Virus record (IMG/VR): IMGVR_UViG_3300040801_002780
Span: 1 to 31,747 of that record
DNA from: a virus
Length of the DNA: 31,747 nt
Reading direction: 5' to 3' (one strand)
This document shows positions 1 through 8,396 of this stretch, piece after piece; position 1 is the stretch's first letter, and every line of letters starts with the position of its first letter. The notes under the pieces are model-generated. The model did no database searches. It saw nothing but the letters and a program-made list of their open reading frames with translations, and had not been told where the DNA came from. A program made the translations under genes and the position numbers.

Positions 1-2
1 TT

Positions 3-869
3 GCTACGCAAACGCTTTACACTCAATCAAGAAAAGAATTTTTTGACACTAGAGTTTATGAAGTAACTGAAACCGTTAAGCTAAATTACTTAGACACTTC
101 TGGCAGATCAGTTGTTGTTTTAGACAAAACCGATAATCCATCTTTTCCAAGAAGTACCCATGACTTTTGCAACAAAGAAACATGGTGGCAAAACTCAATA
201 AGAGTAGTAGACCAACTTGGAACAACTAGTGACAATCTTACCTATGATTTCCCACACACTCATTTTATTGATGTAATAAATGGAGTTACAACAAGACAAG
301 ATTTAATAGCAAACACTCACCATGTAGTAGTCAAGGTAAACGGTTCAGTAGTAAATAGCGGTTACACTATTAATCATAAAGCAGGAACAGTAACTTTTGA
401 CACTGACCAAACAGGAAATACAATCGAAGCAAATTACAATTATGCTACTGACTCTAAATGGACTTTAACTCCTGACTCAGGAAAAGTTTTAAATATAAAT
501 AAATCAGAAGTCCAATTTGCTGTTGATGTTACAGTAAATACGCCGTTAGTATTTCAAGTTTGGATTGATAATCCATTTATAAGTGTACCTAGCCATCCAT
601 TAAACGGAATACCTAGAATTATTGCAAAACAAATTAGCTATAACTCTGAAAGAGATTTAATAAATGAGTCTAACCTAGGGACTGGATTTATTAGACAGTT
701 CGGTAACCTGCCTAACGACATTTTAGTTTTTCCTTTTAACTATATATCTAATCAACCTATAGCTTCTTCTATGAACGCAGAGTTAGTTATTTCAAGCGGC
801 GGTGACCAAGAACTTGAAGGTTCTTATGGAACTGCTACTTTTTATCTAGTCTCAAAGGATGAAAATTAA
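3..869 (+). CDS. Virion structural protein, 3' part (unrecognised)
   Basis: An open frame runs from the left edge (first full codon at position 3) through 288 codons to a TAA at 867-869; the start lies outside the window. The protein is rich in Thr, Asn, Val and aromatic residues and in alternating hydrophobic/polar stretches, which suggests beta-sheet; I see no enzyme motif. The stop overlaps the start of the next gene (TAATG), so it is the upstream member of the head-neck operon. Its place just before the head-tail connector fits a head decoration, vertex or minor head protein, but that is inferred from position only. I do not recognise the family. Confidence 0.7.
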   Translation, partial: ATQTLYTQSRKEFFDTRVYEVTETVKLNYLDTSGRSVVVLDKTDNPSFPRSTHDFCNKETWWQNSIRVVDQLGTTSDNLTYDFPHTHFIDVINGVTTRQDLIANTHHVVVKVNGSVVNSGYTINHKAGTVTFDTDQTGNTIEANYNYATDSKWTLTPDSGKVLNINKSEVQFAVDVTVNTPLVFQVWIDNPFISVPSHPLNGIPRIIAKQISYNSERDLINESNLGTGFIRQFGNLPNDILVFPFNYISNQPIASSMNAELVISSGGDQELEGSYGTATFYLVSKDEN

Positions 870-1462
870 TGACTTGGCAAGAATTAGTAATAAGAGTTAC
901 TAAACCTGTAGTTATCCTTTTAGGTAAACTATATCTTAGAGTTCAGAAACCACTTATTACTGGTATGGAATATTATTTATGGAGAGACAATATCCAAGTA
1001 GGTGATATTATTCTTTCTTCTTCAAACGGTGAGATAGGGTCAAACCTTATAAACCCTTCTGATATTAAACATGGTTCTATTTATCTAGGACGTTGTTTAG
1101 ATCATGAAGTACGTTACGTTAGCGAAGCATTAGGGGAAGGAGTAAAACTCACTGACCTAGTTAGTTTCCTTGTAAGTAAAGACCGCATTGTAGTAGTAAG
1201 ACCAAAGTTTAAGTTCGACGAAAAGAAAGTAATAGAGTCAGCTATGACTCGTGTGGGCTATGAATACGACTACGAGTTCGAGAGTGGCGACAATCAATAC
1301 TACTGCTTTGAACACATTGCACTTTCTTTCATAGATCAAAACGACGCAATAGAGTTTAAGAAAAGTAAAACACTTGGTTATGAATATTATAGCTCAGATA
1401 GTTTCTTGAAAGATGATAACCTTTTTGAAATTATTGTAGATAGCGAGGGTAAATTATGTTAG
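869..1462 (+). CDS. YiiX-like permuted NlpC/P60 (papain-like) hydrolase
   Basis: 197 aa. The core has the order seen in permuted papain-like YiiX/BtrH-type enzymes: a GDIILSSS strand at residues 45-52, then the candidate catalytic His68 in KHGSIYLG, and much later the candidate nucleophile Cys146 in YYCFEHI. Classical NlpC/P60 enzymes have Cys first, so the order supports circular permutation. The family hydrolyses peptidoglycan peptides, amides or lipid-linked substrates; the substrate here is unknown. Residues 10-32 are fairly hydrophobic and could associate with a membrane. The gene starts inside the previous stop (TAATG) and its end overlaps the gp6-like gene by 7 bases, so it is co-translated with head-neck genes, an unusual position for a wall or lipid hydrolase. 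Family assignment is fairly sure, role is not. Confidence 0.75.
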   Translation: MTWQELVIRVTKPVVILLGKLYLRVQKPLITGMEYYLWRDNIQVGDIILSSSNGEIGSNLINPSDIKHGSIYLGRCLDHEVRYVSEALGEGVKLTDLVSFLVSKDRIVVVRPKFKFDEKKVIESAMTRVGYEYDYEFESGDNQYYCFEHIALSFIDQNDAIEFKKSKTLGYEYYSSDSFLKDDNLFEIIVDSEGKLC

Positions 1463-2103
1463 TCACACTAGAAGCTATGAAAAAGTCACTTGGCATTACG
1501 GATAATGGCCAGGATGAATTTTTAACTGAGCAAATAAATCTGATAAGTGAAACGATAGAACTTTATTGTGGACGTAAGTTTAAAAAAGCTAATTACACTC
1601 AAACTTTTTATCGTGACGAGTTTAATAAAGACTTGGTAAACGAGATTTATCTTTATCACTATCCTGTAAACGCAATTCAGTCTATCACAGACCAAGACGG
1701 TAACGAGATTACTGACTACCGACTTGTATCTACTACAGGACTTATTCGTTCACGAGAAAGATTTTTTGCTGACTACGACTTCTTCCATAGTTATGAAGGA
1801 GAAATGACTGTTCAGTATAACGCAGGGTTCGCTAACGTACCCTTAACTATTCAGTCAGTAGTAAAGACACTTGTAACTGAGCGTTACAATAAAAGAGTAG
1901 CAGGAGTTGATCTTAACTTTGGAAGTGACGTACAACGTATTAGTATTCCAGGTACTATCAGTATCGACTATGACTATACTCTCCAAAACAATGACCAAAC
2001 CACAGCGTTCGGTACTATTCTTGGAAACCAAATAAATATCTTAGACCAATTTAAGTCTGAGAGAAAAGTAGTAGGTGCTTTAAGGGAAGGCTATGTCTAT
2101 TAA
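1456..2103 (+). CDS. Head-tail connector, HK97 gp6-like
   Basis: 215 aa. The N-terminal 45 residues carry the pattern of gp6-like adaptors: a short helix (LEAMKKSLGI), an acidic turn, then a helix with ISETIELYCGRKF. The rest contains a YHYPVNAIQSI strand and a QYNAGFANVPLTIQS segment, both typical of this family. These proteins form a ring under the portal and start the neck. Ribosome binding: GAGGG about 8 bases before the ATG, which lies inside the end of the upstream gene. Position before the closure, neck and terminator genes agrees with the usual order. Somewhat longer than HK97 gp6, as in many relatives. Confidence 0.85.
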   Translation: MLVTLEAMKKSLGITDNGQDEFLTEQINLISETIELYCGRKFKKANYTQTFYRDEFNKDLVNEIYLYHYPVNAIQSITDQDGNEITDYRLVSTTGLIRSRERFFADYDFFHSYEGEMTVQYNAGFANVPLTIQSVVKTLVTERYNKRVAGVDLNFGSDVQRISIPGTISIDYDYTLQNNDQTTAFGTILGNQINILDQFKSERKVVGALREGYVY

Positions 2104-2410
2104 CAATGCCTTTAACATTTTAGTGAACCTTCAAGGCAGAGACATGGAGCTCATCAAAGCAGACTTTAGTTTAACGGTAACTGTTAAAGCTGCGGTGAGT
2201 AATGTTTTTCGTAACCTTAGTGGCCCAGAAGAAATAGTTGTGGAAGGTAGAGAATTTGTTGTAGCTAAAGAAACCTTAGATGAGTTCGGTACTCCTGAAC
2301 GAGGCGACCGATTAGTAGACCCTGAACTAGGTAAGAACGTAATCAAAGAAGTGCGACCTATGGTTACACTTGGCGGTGCTATTATCGGCTACCGTATAAG
2401 GACTTCTTAA
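2093..2410 (+). CDS. Putative head closure (stopper) protein
   Basis: 105 aa, small and beta-rich. Residues near 50-80 (EEIVVEGREFVVAKETLDEFG followed by PERGDRLVD) resemble the barrel of head-completion/stopper proteins that hold DNA in the filled capsid and join it to the tail. It overlaps the connector gene by 11 bases and ends in TAATG at the next start. GGGAAGG precedes the ATG. The assignment rests mainly on size, fold-like pattern and gene order between the gp6-like and gp10-like genes; I would not call it from sequence alone. Confidence 0.55.
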   Translation: MSINNAFNILVNLQGRDMELIKADFSLTVTVKAAVSNVFRNLSGPEEIVVEGREFVVAKETLDEFGTPERGDRLVDPELGKNVIKEVRPMVTLGGAIIGYRIRTS

Positions 2411-3222
2411 TGGTAGCGCAAGCTTTCAGTTCAGAGATTAGAGGGAGAGAGATCGGCACTAGGGGCAAACGTCAGTGGACACTTGACGGCGACATAAACG
2501 GCCGAATAACCCTTGAGCAATACTTAGATATATTAGAACAGTTCTTATTTAGAACTTCTTTAGACGTTCTTAAAGAAGAAAGAGCTAAAGGTTTCCCAGA
2601 AGACTTTATCACTATTACTGATAATCAATTAGGTAAACCTGCTCGTGAAGTCAATGCTCGTAAACGAGGGAGGATTGAGTACAACGCAGGACAAACTGTA
2701 TCTGAGCTAATAAACTTCATTTTTAAAGAAGTACTACTTCGCTCACCTGTCGATACAGGAGTCTATAAAAGATCGCATATTCTTTTATACAATGCTCGTG
2801 AGGTAGCAGACAATATACAAGACGCTTTAAAATGGGCCGATCAAGTTACTTTAAAGCAAGGCGATATTATCGAACTTATAAATGTACAACCCTACGCTCG
2901 TAAACTAGAAAGGCTAGGAGTAACTGCTCAAGCCCGAAGACCTAGAAGTAGAAAAGCTAGTAAGAAATCACAAAATCTAGGTTTCACTCGGGTAAATAAA
3001 CCTAACGGAGTTTATTTTCTTACGGCGCAGTTAGCTAAAAAAACTTTTGGCCCTGCGGTAGGTAGTTTAAAGTTTGAATACAGACAAGGTGAAGGGGCCA
3101 TATCTAGCGCAGCACAAGAATTTAGCGGTAAGAGTAGACGTTCTACTTTTAAACGTGATGGCAGACCTTATCTTTATCCTACAATTATAGTGCGTGTCGA
3201 TCAGCGAGGTTTTAGAACATGA
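2410..3222 (+). CDS. HK97 gp10-like neck/tail completion protein
   Basis: 270 aa. The central signature is RSPVDTGVYKRSHILLYNA at about residues 117-135, the typical SPVDTG(x)2(+)xS motif of gp10/gp17-like neck and tail-completion proteins. It is followed by segments rich in Arg/Lys with an aromatic Tyr-Ala (QPYARKLERLG) seen in the same family. The protein is longer than HK97 gp10 because of a basic N-terminal extension and a C-terminal tail. The start uses the A of the upstream TAA; the end overlaps the next ATG (ATGA). Role: joins head connector and tail terminator. Confidence 0.65.
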   Translation: MVAQAFSSEIRGREIGTRGKRQWTLDGDINGRITLEQYLDILEQFLFRTSLDVLKEERAKGFPEDFITITDNQLGKPAREVNARKRGRIEYNAGQTVSELINFIFKEVLLRSPVDTGVYKRSHILLYNAREVADNIQDALKWADQVTLKQGDIIELINVQPYARKLERLGVTAQARRPRSRKASKKSQNLGFTRVNKPNGVYFLTAQLAKKTFGPAVGSLKFEYRQGEGAISSAAQEFSGKSRRSTFKRDGRPYLYPTIIVRVDQRGFRT

Positions 3223-3671
3223 GTAGTAAATATGTAAGAGAAGAATTAGCTACCTTTATCGCCACTGAATTACCGACTGAAACAGTCGTAGATTTAACTG
3301 CAGAGTTTAGAACCTTAGAAGACTTACTTGAAGACGCAGGAGTTACTGGCCCAGATAATTGGTTAGGGCTTCAATTTATTGGAAGTGACGAAGTACCTCA
3401 AGCACTCGCAGCTACAAACAATACTGGTAAATACAGAGAAGTTGGGGCAATCTATATACATATAGTTGATGTGGTGAAGAAAAATGTACACCTCGACATT
3501 CTTGATCGAGCAGAGTTAGTTAGAAACGCTTTTCGAGGTCGTAGAATTAACAGTATAATTATTGAGAGTGTAAGCCCACCTAACTTTAGTACAGGTGTAA
3601 CATTAAATTTTGAAGGCGGCTATACAAGTGCTGCCGTGATACTAGGTTATCAAAGAGACTTAAATCTATAG
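3219..3671 (+). CDS. Tail terminator protein (gpU/DUF4128-like)
   Basis: 150 aa. The pattern WLGLQFIGSDEVPQAL, then a strand pair REVGAIYIHIVDVV, a helix LDILDRAELVRNAFRGRR and closing strands fits tail terminators of the lambda gpU / DUF4128 type. These form the hexameric ring that stops tail-tube growth and docks to the head. Start is an ATGA overlap with the upstream gene. It sits immediately before the major tail protein, the usual place. Confidence comes from both pattern and order. Confidence 0.7.
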   Translation: MSSKYVREELATFIATELPTETVVDLTAEFRTLEDLLEDAGVTGPDNWLGLQFIGSDEVPQALAATNNTGKYREVGAIYIHIVDVVKKNVHLDILDRAELVRNAFRGRRINSIIIESVSPPNFSTGVTLNFEGGYTSAAVILGYQRDLNL

Positions 3672-3682
3672 GGAGAAAAATT

Positions 3683-4873
3683 ATGTCAAGTTCAAATTTA
3701 GTACGAGTTACTTTAATTGAAGAAACTGCTTACGGTGAGACACCTGCAGTAGGTGACTTCGAAACAGCAAGATTTACCAGTGAAAGTTTATCAGGTACTC
3801 CTGAAACTACTGAGTCAGCACAAATTAGAGTTGACCGTTTAAGTAGTGGCCAGGTGGTAACTGGTCTTACTGTCGGCGGTGACTTAAACTTCGAACTTGC
3901 AAAAGAAGACTCACTAGACTTATTTCTAAAATCAGCAATGTTAAACGAGTGGGTTACTTCTGCTCCTGTTACAGTTGATTTAACTTTAGATATTGTAGCT
4001 AAAACTCTAACTCGTGCTTCAGGTGATTGGAATGGCGAAGTAGTTGTAGGAGACATTATCACTCTTGCAGGTTTCGTAGCTACCGCTAATAATACTCAGG
4101 TTCAAGTAGCAGAGATTGTAAGTACTACTGAGATTAGAGTCGTACTTGCAGAAGGTGTTACTTTTGTAGACGAAACTGGTTCAGGTACTTCTTTTCAAGT
4201 AGCAGATTATTTAACTATAGGTACAGAGAAAAAATCTTTCTCAATGGAAAAAGCATTTCTTGATCTTACTGATAGAGCTATTAACTACCGTGGTATGACA
4301 GTTTCTAGTATGTCTCTTTCAGTAGCGTTTGGTGAATTAGCTAACGGTACTTTTTCTTTCAGTGGAAATGATTACCAACCTGTAGAGCTTGCTGCAGACT
4401 TCATTACTGACGGTAGAACTATCAACGGAGCAGCTACTTCTAATACAATGAACGGTTCAGTTGACATGCCTTTTATTGCTAACAGTGCAGTAGGTCAGTT
4501 TGATGACAGTACTTTTTGTATTCAGTCAGTGACAATGGAATTAGATAACAACCTAACTGCTCAAACTTGTATCGGTCAGATCGCACCTGACGACTACTCT
4601 CCAGGTACAGCAGCTATTTCAGTTTCTCTTTCAGCTTACCTTGCTGACGGTAACTGGGATATTCTCGCTAAGAAACTTTCACAAGAACCTTTTGCAATTG
4701 GTTTCTTAATTAGAAACGTAGACGGTTTTTATGGTTTCTATATGCCTGCAGTTCAAGTTTCTTTTGAAGACCCTGCTTCTCCAGGTCAAAATCAGGACGT
4801 TATTCTTGACATGTCTGGTACTGCTAAGGTTGGAGCTAACGGCGAAAGTTCATTAAGAATATATAGATCATAG
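3683..4873 (+). CDS. Major tail tube protein
   Basis: 396 aa, rich in Ser, Thr, Gly, Val and Ala with almost no Cys, as expected of an abundant tube protein. The first 60 residues (ETAYGETPAVGDFETARFTSESLSGTPE pattern) match tail-tube proteins that open with a short strand and a P-x-x-D-F turn. Residues about 95-175 (from LDIVAKTLTRASGDW on) look like an inserted extra domain. GGGAGAAAAATT before the ATG is a good ribosome site with an 11-base gap after the terminator gene, one of few non-overlapping starts in this operon. The stop codon lies inside the structured region at 4866-4939. Confidence 0.8.
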   Translation: MSSSNLVRVTLIEETAYGETPAVGDFETARFTSESLSGTPETTESAQIRVDRLSSGQVVTGLTVGGDLNFELAKEDSLDLFLKSAMLNEWVTSAPVTVDLTLDIVAKTLTRASGDWNGEVVVGDIITLAGFVATANNTQVQVAEIVSTTEIRVVLAEGVTFVDETGSGTSFQVADYLTIGTEKKSFSMEKAFLDLTDRAINYRGMTVSSMSLSVAFGELANGTFSFSGNDYQPVELAADFITDGRTINGAATSNTMNGSVDMPFIANSAVGQFDDSTFCIQSVTMELDNNLTAQTCIGQIAPDDYSPGTAAISVSLSAYLADGNWDILAKKLSQEPFAIGFLIRNVDGFYGFYMPAVQVSFEDPASPGQNQDVILDMSGTAKVGANGESSLRIYRS

Positions 4874-4939
4874 GTTTTATTCGTTTTCCCTATGATCGGG
4901 GCGGCCACTGTATAGTGGCCTAACCTTTCTAGGAAAACG
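4866..4939 (+). promoter_or_regulatory. Competing RNA hairpins after the major tail gene
   Basis: Three perfect inverted repeats crowd into 74 bases. Hairpin 1: GATCATAGG (4866-4874, including the tail gene's stop) with CCTATGATC (4889-4897). Hairpin 2: GGCCACT (4903-4909) with AGTGGCC (4914-4920), loop GTAT. Stem 3: CGTTTTCC (4882-4889, extending to CTA) with GGAAAACG (4932-4939, preceded by TA), enclosing hairpin 2. Hairpin 1 and stem 3 share bases 4889-4892 and cannot form together. No long U-run follows hairpin 2, so it is not a textbook terminator; it may attenuate, process or stabilise mRNA between two genes needed in very different amounts. Confidence 0.65.
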
Positions 4940-4968
4940 TAAAAATAAAAATAAAAGGAGAAACGAAA

Positions 4969-5367
4969 ATGAAAACGAATTTAGATGCGTTCTTTAAAAC
5001 TAACAAAGACCATGAGCAAAAAGGTGTATGGTTTGATCTTAACGACGACGTAGGTTTTTTAATTAAACGTATGGGCGGTAAGAATACTCAAGCTGTAAAA
5101 GCTGCTTCTGCTAAACACTATAAGAAGTATGCTCGTGCAATACAAAACGGTACACTACCTGCTGAAAAAGAACGTGAAGTACTTGTTAAAACTTTTGTCG
5201 AGTCTTCTGTAATGGATTGGCGTGGAGTAGAAGTAGAAGGCGAGTTAAAAGAATTTAGCCATGAAAATTGTGTAGCTCTTTTCTTAGAACTTCCTGACCT
5301 TGCTGACACTCTTATTGAATACGCTAGTAACTACGAGAACTTCAAGGAAGAGTTGGGAAACTCCTAA
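4969..5367 (+). CDS. Tail assembly chaperone (G-like, unshifted product)
   Basis: 132 aa. It lies between the major tail and tape measure genes, the place of lambda gene G. It opens with a short helix and a WFDLNDDVGFLIKRMGG strand pair, followed by helical segments and an acidic C-terminus, the look of tail assembly chaperones that coat the tape measure during tube assembly. A strong AAAGGAG lies 10 bases before the ATG. The last codons contain the slippery heptamer GGGAAAC, so this is the short product of a frameshifted pair. Confidence 0.8.
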   Translation: MKTNLDAFFKTNKDHEQKGVWFDLNDDVGFLIKRMGGKNTQAVKAASAKHYKKYARAIQNGTLPAEKEREVLVKTFVESSVMDWRGVEVEGELKEFSHENCVALFLELPDLADTLIEYASNYENFKEELGNS

Positions 5368-5699
5368 AAGACTACATAGCGTGGTCACATCACTGGAAGG
5401 GAAGGGAAGACCAATACTACCGACTTGAAAGTATTGGTAAATTAAAAGATGAAGACAGGCGACCAGAAGGAGCAGAGTACTTTGAGTATTACATTGAAGC
5501 TTTTATGGAACTTAGTACCTGCAGGGGCATGTCAAACCGAATAGAGTTTACTGCAATAGTCGAGTACTACACCTTGTTCGGCATTGGTAGTTTTGAAGAG
5601 TTTCTGTATATAATAAGAGAAATGGATAATGAGCTTATAAGGTTAGATGATGGCGACAGAAACAAGAAGAATAGTAGTAGAACTCCAGTCAAAAGGTAA
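4969..5699 (+). CDS. Tail assembly chaperone frameshift fusion (G-T-like)
   Basis: A -1 shift at 5355-5361 carries ribosomes into an open frame that continues to a TAA at 5697-5699. The predicted fusion has 131 residues from the G frame and 112 from the second frame, 243 in total. The second part reads LLKDYIAWSHHWKGRE directly after the shift and later FEYYIEAFMELS and FEEFLYIIREMDNELI, helical with aromatic residues as in lambda gpT regions. It has no good start of its own (the first ATG is about 145 bases in, within the conserved part), which supports expression only by frameshift. The end overlaps the tape measure gene by 53 bases. Confidence 0.8.
5344..5361 (+). promoter_or_regulatory. 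-1 ribosomal frameshift signal
   Basis: The heptamer at 5355-5361 reads G GGA AAC in the zero frame and GGG AAA after a one-base slip, a canonical X XXY YYZ site one base different from lambda's GGGAAAG. AAGGAAGAG at 5344-5352 is a Shine-Dalgarno-like sequence just upstream of the kind that stimulates -1 slipping in dnaX. The zero-frame stop TAA is two codons downstream (5365-5367). No strong pseudoknot is obvious after it. Confidence 0.85.
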
Positions 5700-8034
5700 T
5701 CGTAGTTTAGATAAAATTGCGAAAGGCTTTGACGGTATTCGACGTTCTAGTGCTCGTACTGCTAATGCCCTTGAAAAATTTGACCGTATCTTTTCCAGAC
5801 TTGCAAGCTTTACTATTGCAGGAGTAGGTATTACTTCTATCGTAGGAGTAGCCGACAGTCTCCAATTATTACGTGACCGTATTAGAGTGTTTGAAGGTGA
5901 CCGAGCAGACGAAACATTTCTTAGGCTAGGTGAAGTAGCTAACTTTACTAGAACAAGTATTGATAACATTGCAGAGTCCTATAACAGACTAGCATTATCT
6001 ACTAAAGACCTGGGGCTTAACAGTGAAGCTTTACTTGGACTAACTACTGCACTCCAACAATCATTTCGTTTATCAGGTGCTAGTATTGCAGAAGCAAATG
6101 CAGCTACGATACAGCTATCTCAAGGTTTAGCTTCGGGACAATTACGTGGTCAAGAATTAAGATCGGTATTAGAGCAAAACGCCGTTATCGGTGAAATACT
6201 TGCTGACACTTTCGACACTGCTAGAGGTAACTTAATTAAGTTTGCTGAAAGTGGAGAGATTACTTCACAAGTTGTTTTACGTGCGCTTGCTGATAATGCA
6301 CAAAGATTAAACGATGAAGCAGAAAAACTAGGTCAAACTTTTGGACAAACGGTGACTCGTGCTGTAAACGACGCTAAGATACAATTTGCTGAACTAAATA
6401 AAACTGTGGGACTAAACTCTTTGTTTCAAAAAGGAGTGGAGGCTTTAGTAAATAACCTAGACACACTTGCTGCACTTCTAGCAGGAGCAGTGATTACTAA
6501 AGCAGTGTTCGCTTTAGGTACTGCCTTTACCTCACTATCGGGAGGTATAACTCTTACCAATATTGCCCTGGGTATTTTACAATCTCAACTACTCGGCACT
6601 CTAGTAGCCTTAGCAGTTAACCCTGTTACCGCTTTTGCAGTAGCTTTAGGTACTTTGGCTGCAGCTACCGTATTACTTATAACTAACTGGGAACGCCTTG
6701 GTTTTTTAGTTGGGGGTAGCATTTTAATTATTTTTAAAGGTGCTGTTGACGGATTGAAAAATATTGTTGATGGCATAAGAGATTTTATATCTAGTATTCC
6801 AGGAGTACCAGAAGCTATAACTAGGGCTTTAGATAATATAAGTTCGAGGTTTGGCAGAAACTCAGCTACTTTAGAACGAGGTATAATAAGGTTTGCAGAG
6901 GCACAGAATAAGGTAGAAGAAAGTACTAACGGCACTGCAGATGCCCAACGTAAGTATATCCAAGAACTATTAAAAGCCTCCCAAAACGTACAAAACACAG
7001 GAAATGCTTCAAGTAATTTCGCTGCTCAGTTGGGAGAGCTAAACCAAAAATATAATAAAGGTATTCTTAGTTTACAGCAATACAACGCAGCAGTTCAAGG
7101 ATTAGAGCTAGGCAGACTTAACGAACAGTTCAATAAGGGTCAAGTAAATTTAGACCAATACAATCAAAGACTCGATAGAATAACTGGCGGTGCTATTCCT
7201 AAACTAAATAAGCAGTTGGAGCAAGGTCAAATTGACCTTATCGAATATAACGAAAAACTTAGAGAAATAGATTTTGAAAGAGTTAAGCGTGGTTTTGAGC
7301 AAGGCACTGTAAGTGCTATCGAATTTAACTCGGCACTTATTAAGACTCAAGAACAGTTCAGTGCCGACGGTGCTTTATTTCAAGGAACTAACCAATTTAT
7401 CCAAAGCGCAGGAACACTTGCCTCCAATATTGCTGACGCAGTAGAGAATACCTTTAACAGGCTAGAGGACTCTTTAGTTGATTTTGTTAACACAGGTAAG
7501 TTTGAGTTTAGACAATTCACTAACGCAATACTTCAAGATTTATTGAGAATTATTATTCGACAAAACATTGTACGAGGGCTTGCTAGTGGTTTAGGTAGTG
7601 CGTTCGGAGGTTCTAGTGGGGGTTCGGGAATAGACGGAGGTTTTACTGGCCCTCCTGCTGCAGCTAACGGTGCTTCATTCATTGGGCAAAATGCTACGTT
7701 CTTCGCAAATGGAGGCGTAGTAGATAGAACTACTGCTTTTGGTTTCGGAAATAATCAAACTGGTATTATGGGAGAAGCTGGCCCAGAAGCAATACTCCCT
7801 CTACGTCGTGGTGCTAATGGCGATCTTGGAGTTCAAGCACAACCTTCGAACGTGAACATTAACATTGTTAACAACTCTAACGATACTGAGATTACTCAGC
7901 AAGAAAGAACTGACGAGTCGGGTAACCGTACAATAGATTTATTTATTGAAAATAAAGTAAGAGACTCTATAGCTAATGGCGGTCTTGACCGAGCTTTTAA
8001 ACAGAGTTTCGGACTTGAAAGACGAGGACTATAA
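5647..8034 (+). CDS. Tape measure protein
   Basis: 795 aa. Residues about 75-190 match the tape-measure N-terminal domain (IAESYNRLAL, then LTTALQQSFRLSGAS, then GLASGQLRGQELRSVLEQ). Residues about 270-370 are hydrophobic, with likely membrane-inserting helices. Between about 470 and 570 four short repeats follow the pattern (F/Y/L)(N/E)(K/Q)G(x)5(Y/F)N, which resemble SHOCT-like segments. The C-terminus has the gpH-like FVNTGKFEFRQFTNAILQ motif and GEAGPEAILPLRRG. By the usual rule of about 1.5 angstrom per residue the tail would be near 120 nm. The first codons are ATGATG; either may start. The start lies inside the frameshifted chaperone frame. Confidence 0.95.
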   Translation: MMATETRRIVVELQSKGNRSLDKIAKGFDGIRRSSARTANALEKFDRIFSRLASFTIAGVGITSIVGVADSLQLLRDRIRVFEGDRADETFLRLGEVANFTRTSIDNIAESYNRLALSTKDLGLNSEALLGLTTALQQSFRLSGASIAEANAATIQLSQGLASGQLRGQELRSVLEQNAVIGEILADTFDTARGNLIKFAESGEITSQVVLRALADNAQRLNDEAEKLGQTFGQTVTRAVNDAKIQFAELNKTVGLNSLFQKGVEALVNNLDTLAALLAGAVITKAVFALGTAFTSLSGGITLTNIALGILQSQLLGTLVALAVNPVTAFAVALGTLAAATVLLITNWERLGFLVGGSILIIFKGAVDGLKNIVDGIRDFISSIPGVPEAITRALDNISSRFGRNSATLERGIIRFAEAQNKVEESTNGTADAQRKYIQELLKASQNVQNTGNASSNFAAQLGELNQKYNKGILSLQQYNAAVQGLELGRLNEQFNKGQVNLDQYNQRLDRITGGAIPKLNKQLEQGQIDLIEYNEKLREIDFERVKRGFEQGTVSAIEFNSALIKTQEQFSADGALFQGTNQFIQSAGTLASNIADAVENTFNRLEDSLVDFVNTGKFEFRQFTNAILQDLLRIIIRQNIVRGLASGLGSAFGGSSGGSGIDGGFTGPPAAANGASFIGQNATFFANGGVVDRTTAFGFGNNQTGIMGEAGPEAILPLRRGANGDLGVQAQPSNVNINIVNNSNDTEITQQERTDESGNRTIDLFIENKVRDSIANGGLDRAFKQSFGLERRGL

Positions 8035-8396
8035 TGGCAGAACAATGGCCACTTACGTTACAACAAAAATTAAACCAAGCTAGTTTCTCCGAGCAATTAG
8101 GGGATACTACTCTTAGGTCGGAAACAGAAATAGGTTTAGCCAAAGTTAGAAGAAGGTTTACTAAAGGTGTCGATAAGTTGACAGTTACTATTGATGTTGA
8201 AAAAGATGAAGTAGCTACATTCAAAACTTTTTATGACACGACACTAAATGGAGGGGTTACTCCTTTTGAGTTCAATGACCCTTATACCAACACGTTAACT
8301 GAGTTTAGGTTCGACACTTCAAGTCCTCCTAGACTAAGCTTAATTGGTGCGAATACTTTAAGACTATCAATGCAATGGGAGAGAATACCTGTATGA
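8034..8396 (+). CDS. Minor tail-tip protein (gpM-like position)
   Basis: 120 aa. The start overlaps the tape measure stop (TAATG). The sequence shows a basic RRRFTKGVDKLTVTID strand, a helix EVATFKTFYDTTLNG and the motif GVTPFEFNDPYT, a G-x-x-PF-x-F-x-D-P turn common in distal-tail/gpM-like proteins. It would form part of the ring that starts the tail tube below the tape measure. The position between tape measure and gpL-like genes agrees. Family recognition is moderate. Confidence 0.6.
   Translation: MAEQWPLTLQQKLNQASFSEQLGDTTLRSETEIGLAKVRRRFTKGVDKLTVTIDVEKDEVATFKTFYDTTLNGGVTPFEFNDPYTNTLTEFRFDTSSPPRLSLIGANTLRLSMQWERIPV

Noticed and set aside
4903-4930. GGCCACT hairpin as a standard rho-independent terminator
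   Set aside because: It is followed by TAACCTTTCT, not a T-run, and the downstream tail genes must be transcribed.
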